Source of the DNA: Ktedonosporobacter rubrisoli
Lineage (GTDB): Bacteria > Chloroflexota > Ktedonobacteria > Ktedonobacterales > Ktedonobacteraceae
Length of the DNA: 64,000 bases
Direction of reading: 5' to 3'
Assembly: GCF_004208415.1 (NCBI RefSeq)
Contig: NZ_CP035758.1
Span: 806,001 to 870,000 of the forward strand
The first letter of the stretch is position 1, and every line of letters starts with the position of its first letter. Positions 63,878-64,000 of this stretch are shown piece by piece. The notes under the pieces were generated by a model. That model was not told the DNA's origin. It made no database searches and worked only from the letters and a program-made list of their open reading frames with translations. Both the position numbers and the translations under genes were made by a program.

Positions 63878-64000
63878 CTACGCCGCCGGTTCCGCCACCC
63901 TTGCCCTAACTTTTCCGCGCCCGGCTTCCAGACGGGACACATAGCCTTCCTGGGCTTTCTCTTCCTCCTCCTGCGGCGCATTGTCGTTGGCCGCTGCGGC
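63878..64000 (-). CDS. Partial plasmid gene at the window edge
   Basis: The last 40 codons of a minus-strand gene: NDNAPQEEEEKAQEGYVSRL, then EAGRGKVRARVAEPAA and a stop at 63,878. The acidic stretch suggests a flexible linker before a short end. The start lies beyond the window and no family can be assigned. A fragment with the same end lies at 61.3 kb. Confidence 0.5.
   Translation of the reverse strand, partial: AAAANDNAPQEEEEKAQEGYVSRLEAGRGKVRARVAEPAA

Overview
The window looks like the accessory-rich part of a large bacterial genome, probably a soil bacterium of the Ktedonobacterales type (Chloroflexota). This is an inference from the mix of many one-gene regulator/enzyme pairs, repeated paralogues (PPOX flavin enzymes, NADPH:quinone-type reductases, MmyB-like regulators), an IS1182 transposase and extensive gene decay. 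No rRNA, tRNA or CRISPR array was seen.

Bases 1 to about 34,500 are chromosome-like. They hold a PrsW-type protease end, a VOC protein, a TetR/metallo-hydrolase operon with a readable LmrA/YxaF-type operator pair, a GH3 beta-glucosidase with a PA14 insert, DUF899 and DUF2182 genes, an Lrp regulator divergent from an MFS exporter, two quinone-reductase-like enzymes, and a MerR regulator facing a PPOX enzyme across a long-spacer promoter. From 13.7 to 21.2 kb lies a rearranged zone. A TetR plus Tet(X)-like flavin monooxygenase, an esterase and a PPOX enzyme sit inside the remains of a sugar ABC transporter operon: its binding-protein gene is broken into two distant pieces, while both permease genes are intact. 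Next come an aminoglycoside-phosphotransferase-like gene and a heterodimeric ABC exporter, each behind a leader of more than 400 nt with its own promoter and mini-ORF. From 27 to 34.5 kb there are decayed genes (HAD hydrolase, MmyB regulator), a MarR gene, the IS1182 copy, a PPOX/ABM/EthD operon and an ECF sigma factor with a SnoaL-like tail.

Bases 34,700 to 64,000 are plasmid-like and probably an integrated plasmid or the plasmid part of a fused replicon. They include an iteron array with its Rep gene, ParA plus a small partner gene and three tandem ~155-bp centromere-like repeats, a primase without a helicase, a resolvase/WGR pair, ParDE, and a small DNA methyltransferase. There is also a run of little-known genes: a PD-(D/E)xK-like protein, a zinc-ribbon/HEPN-like protein and a C39-like peptidase. 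A complete type I restriction-modification operon (hsdM-hsdS-hsdR) and an SRAP-UmuD-UmuC lesion-handling operon follow. A 4,020-bp Tn3-family transposon (37,438-41,457) with perfect TTTAG target duplications has cut one gene of this element in two. The left border shows a chimeric reading frame joining an MmyB-like regulator to the C-terminal domain of a phage-type primase.
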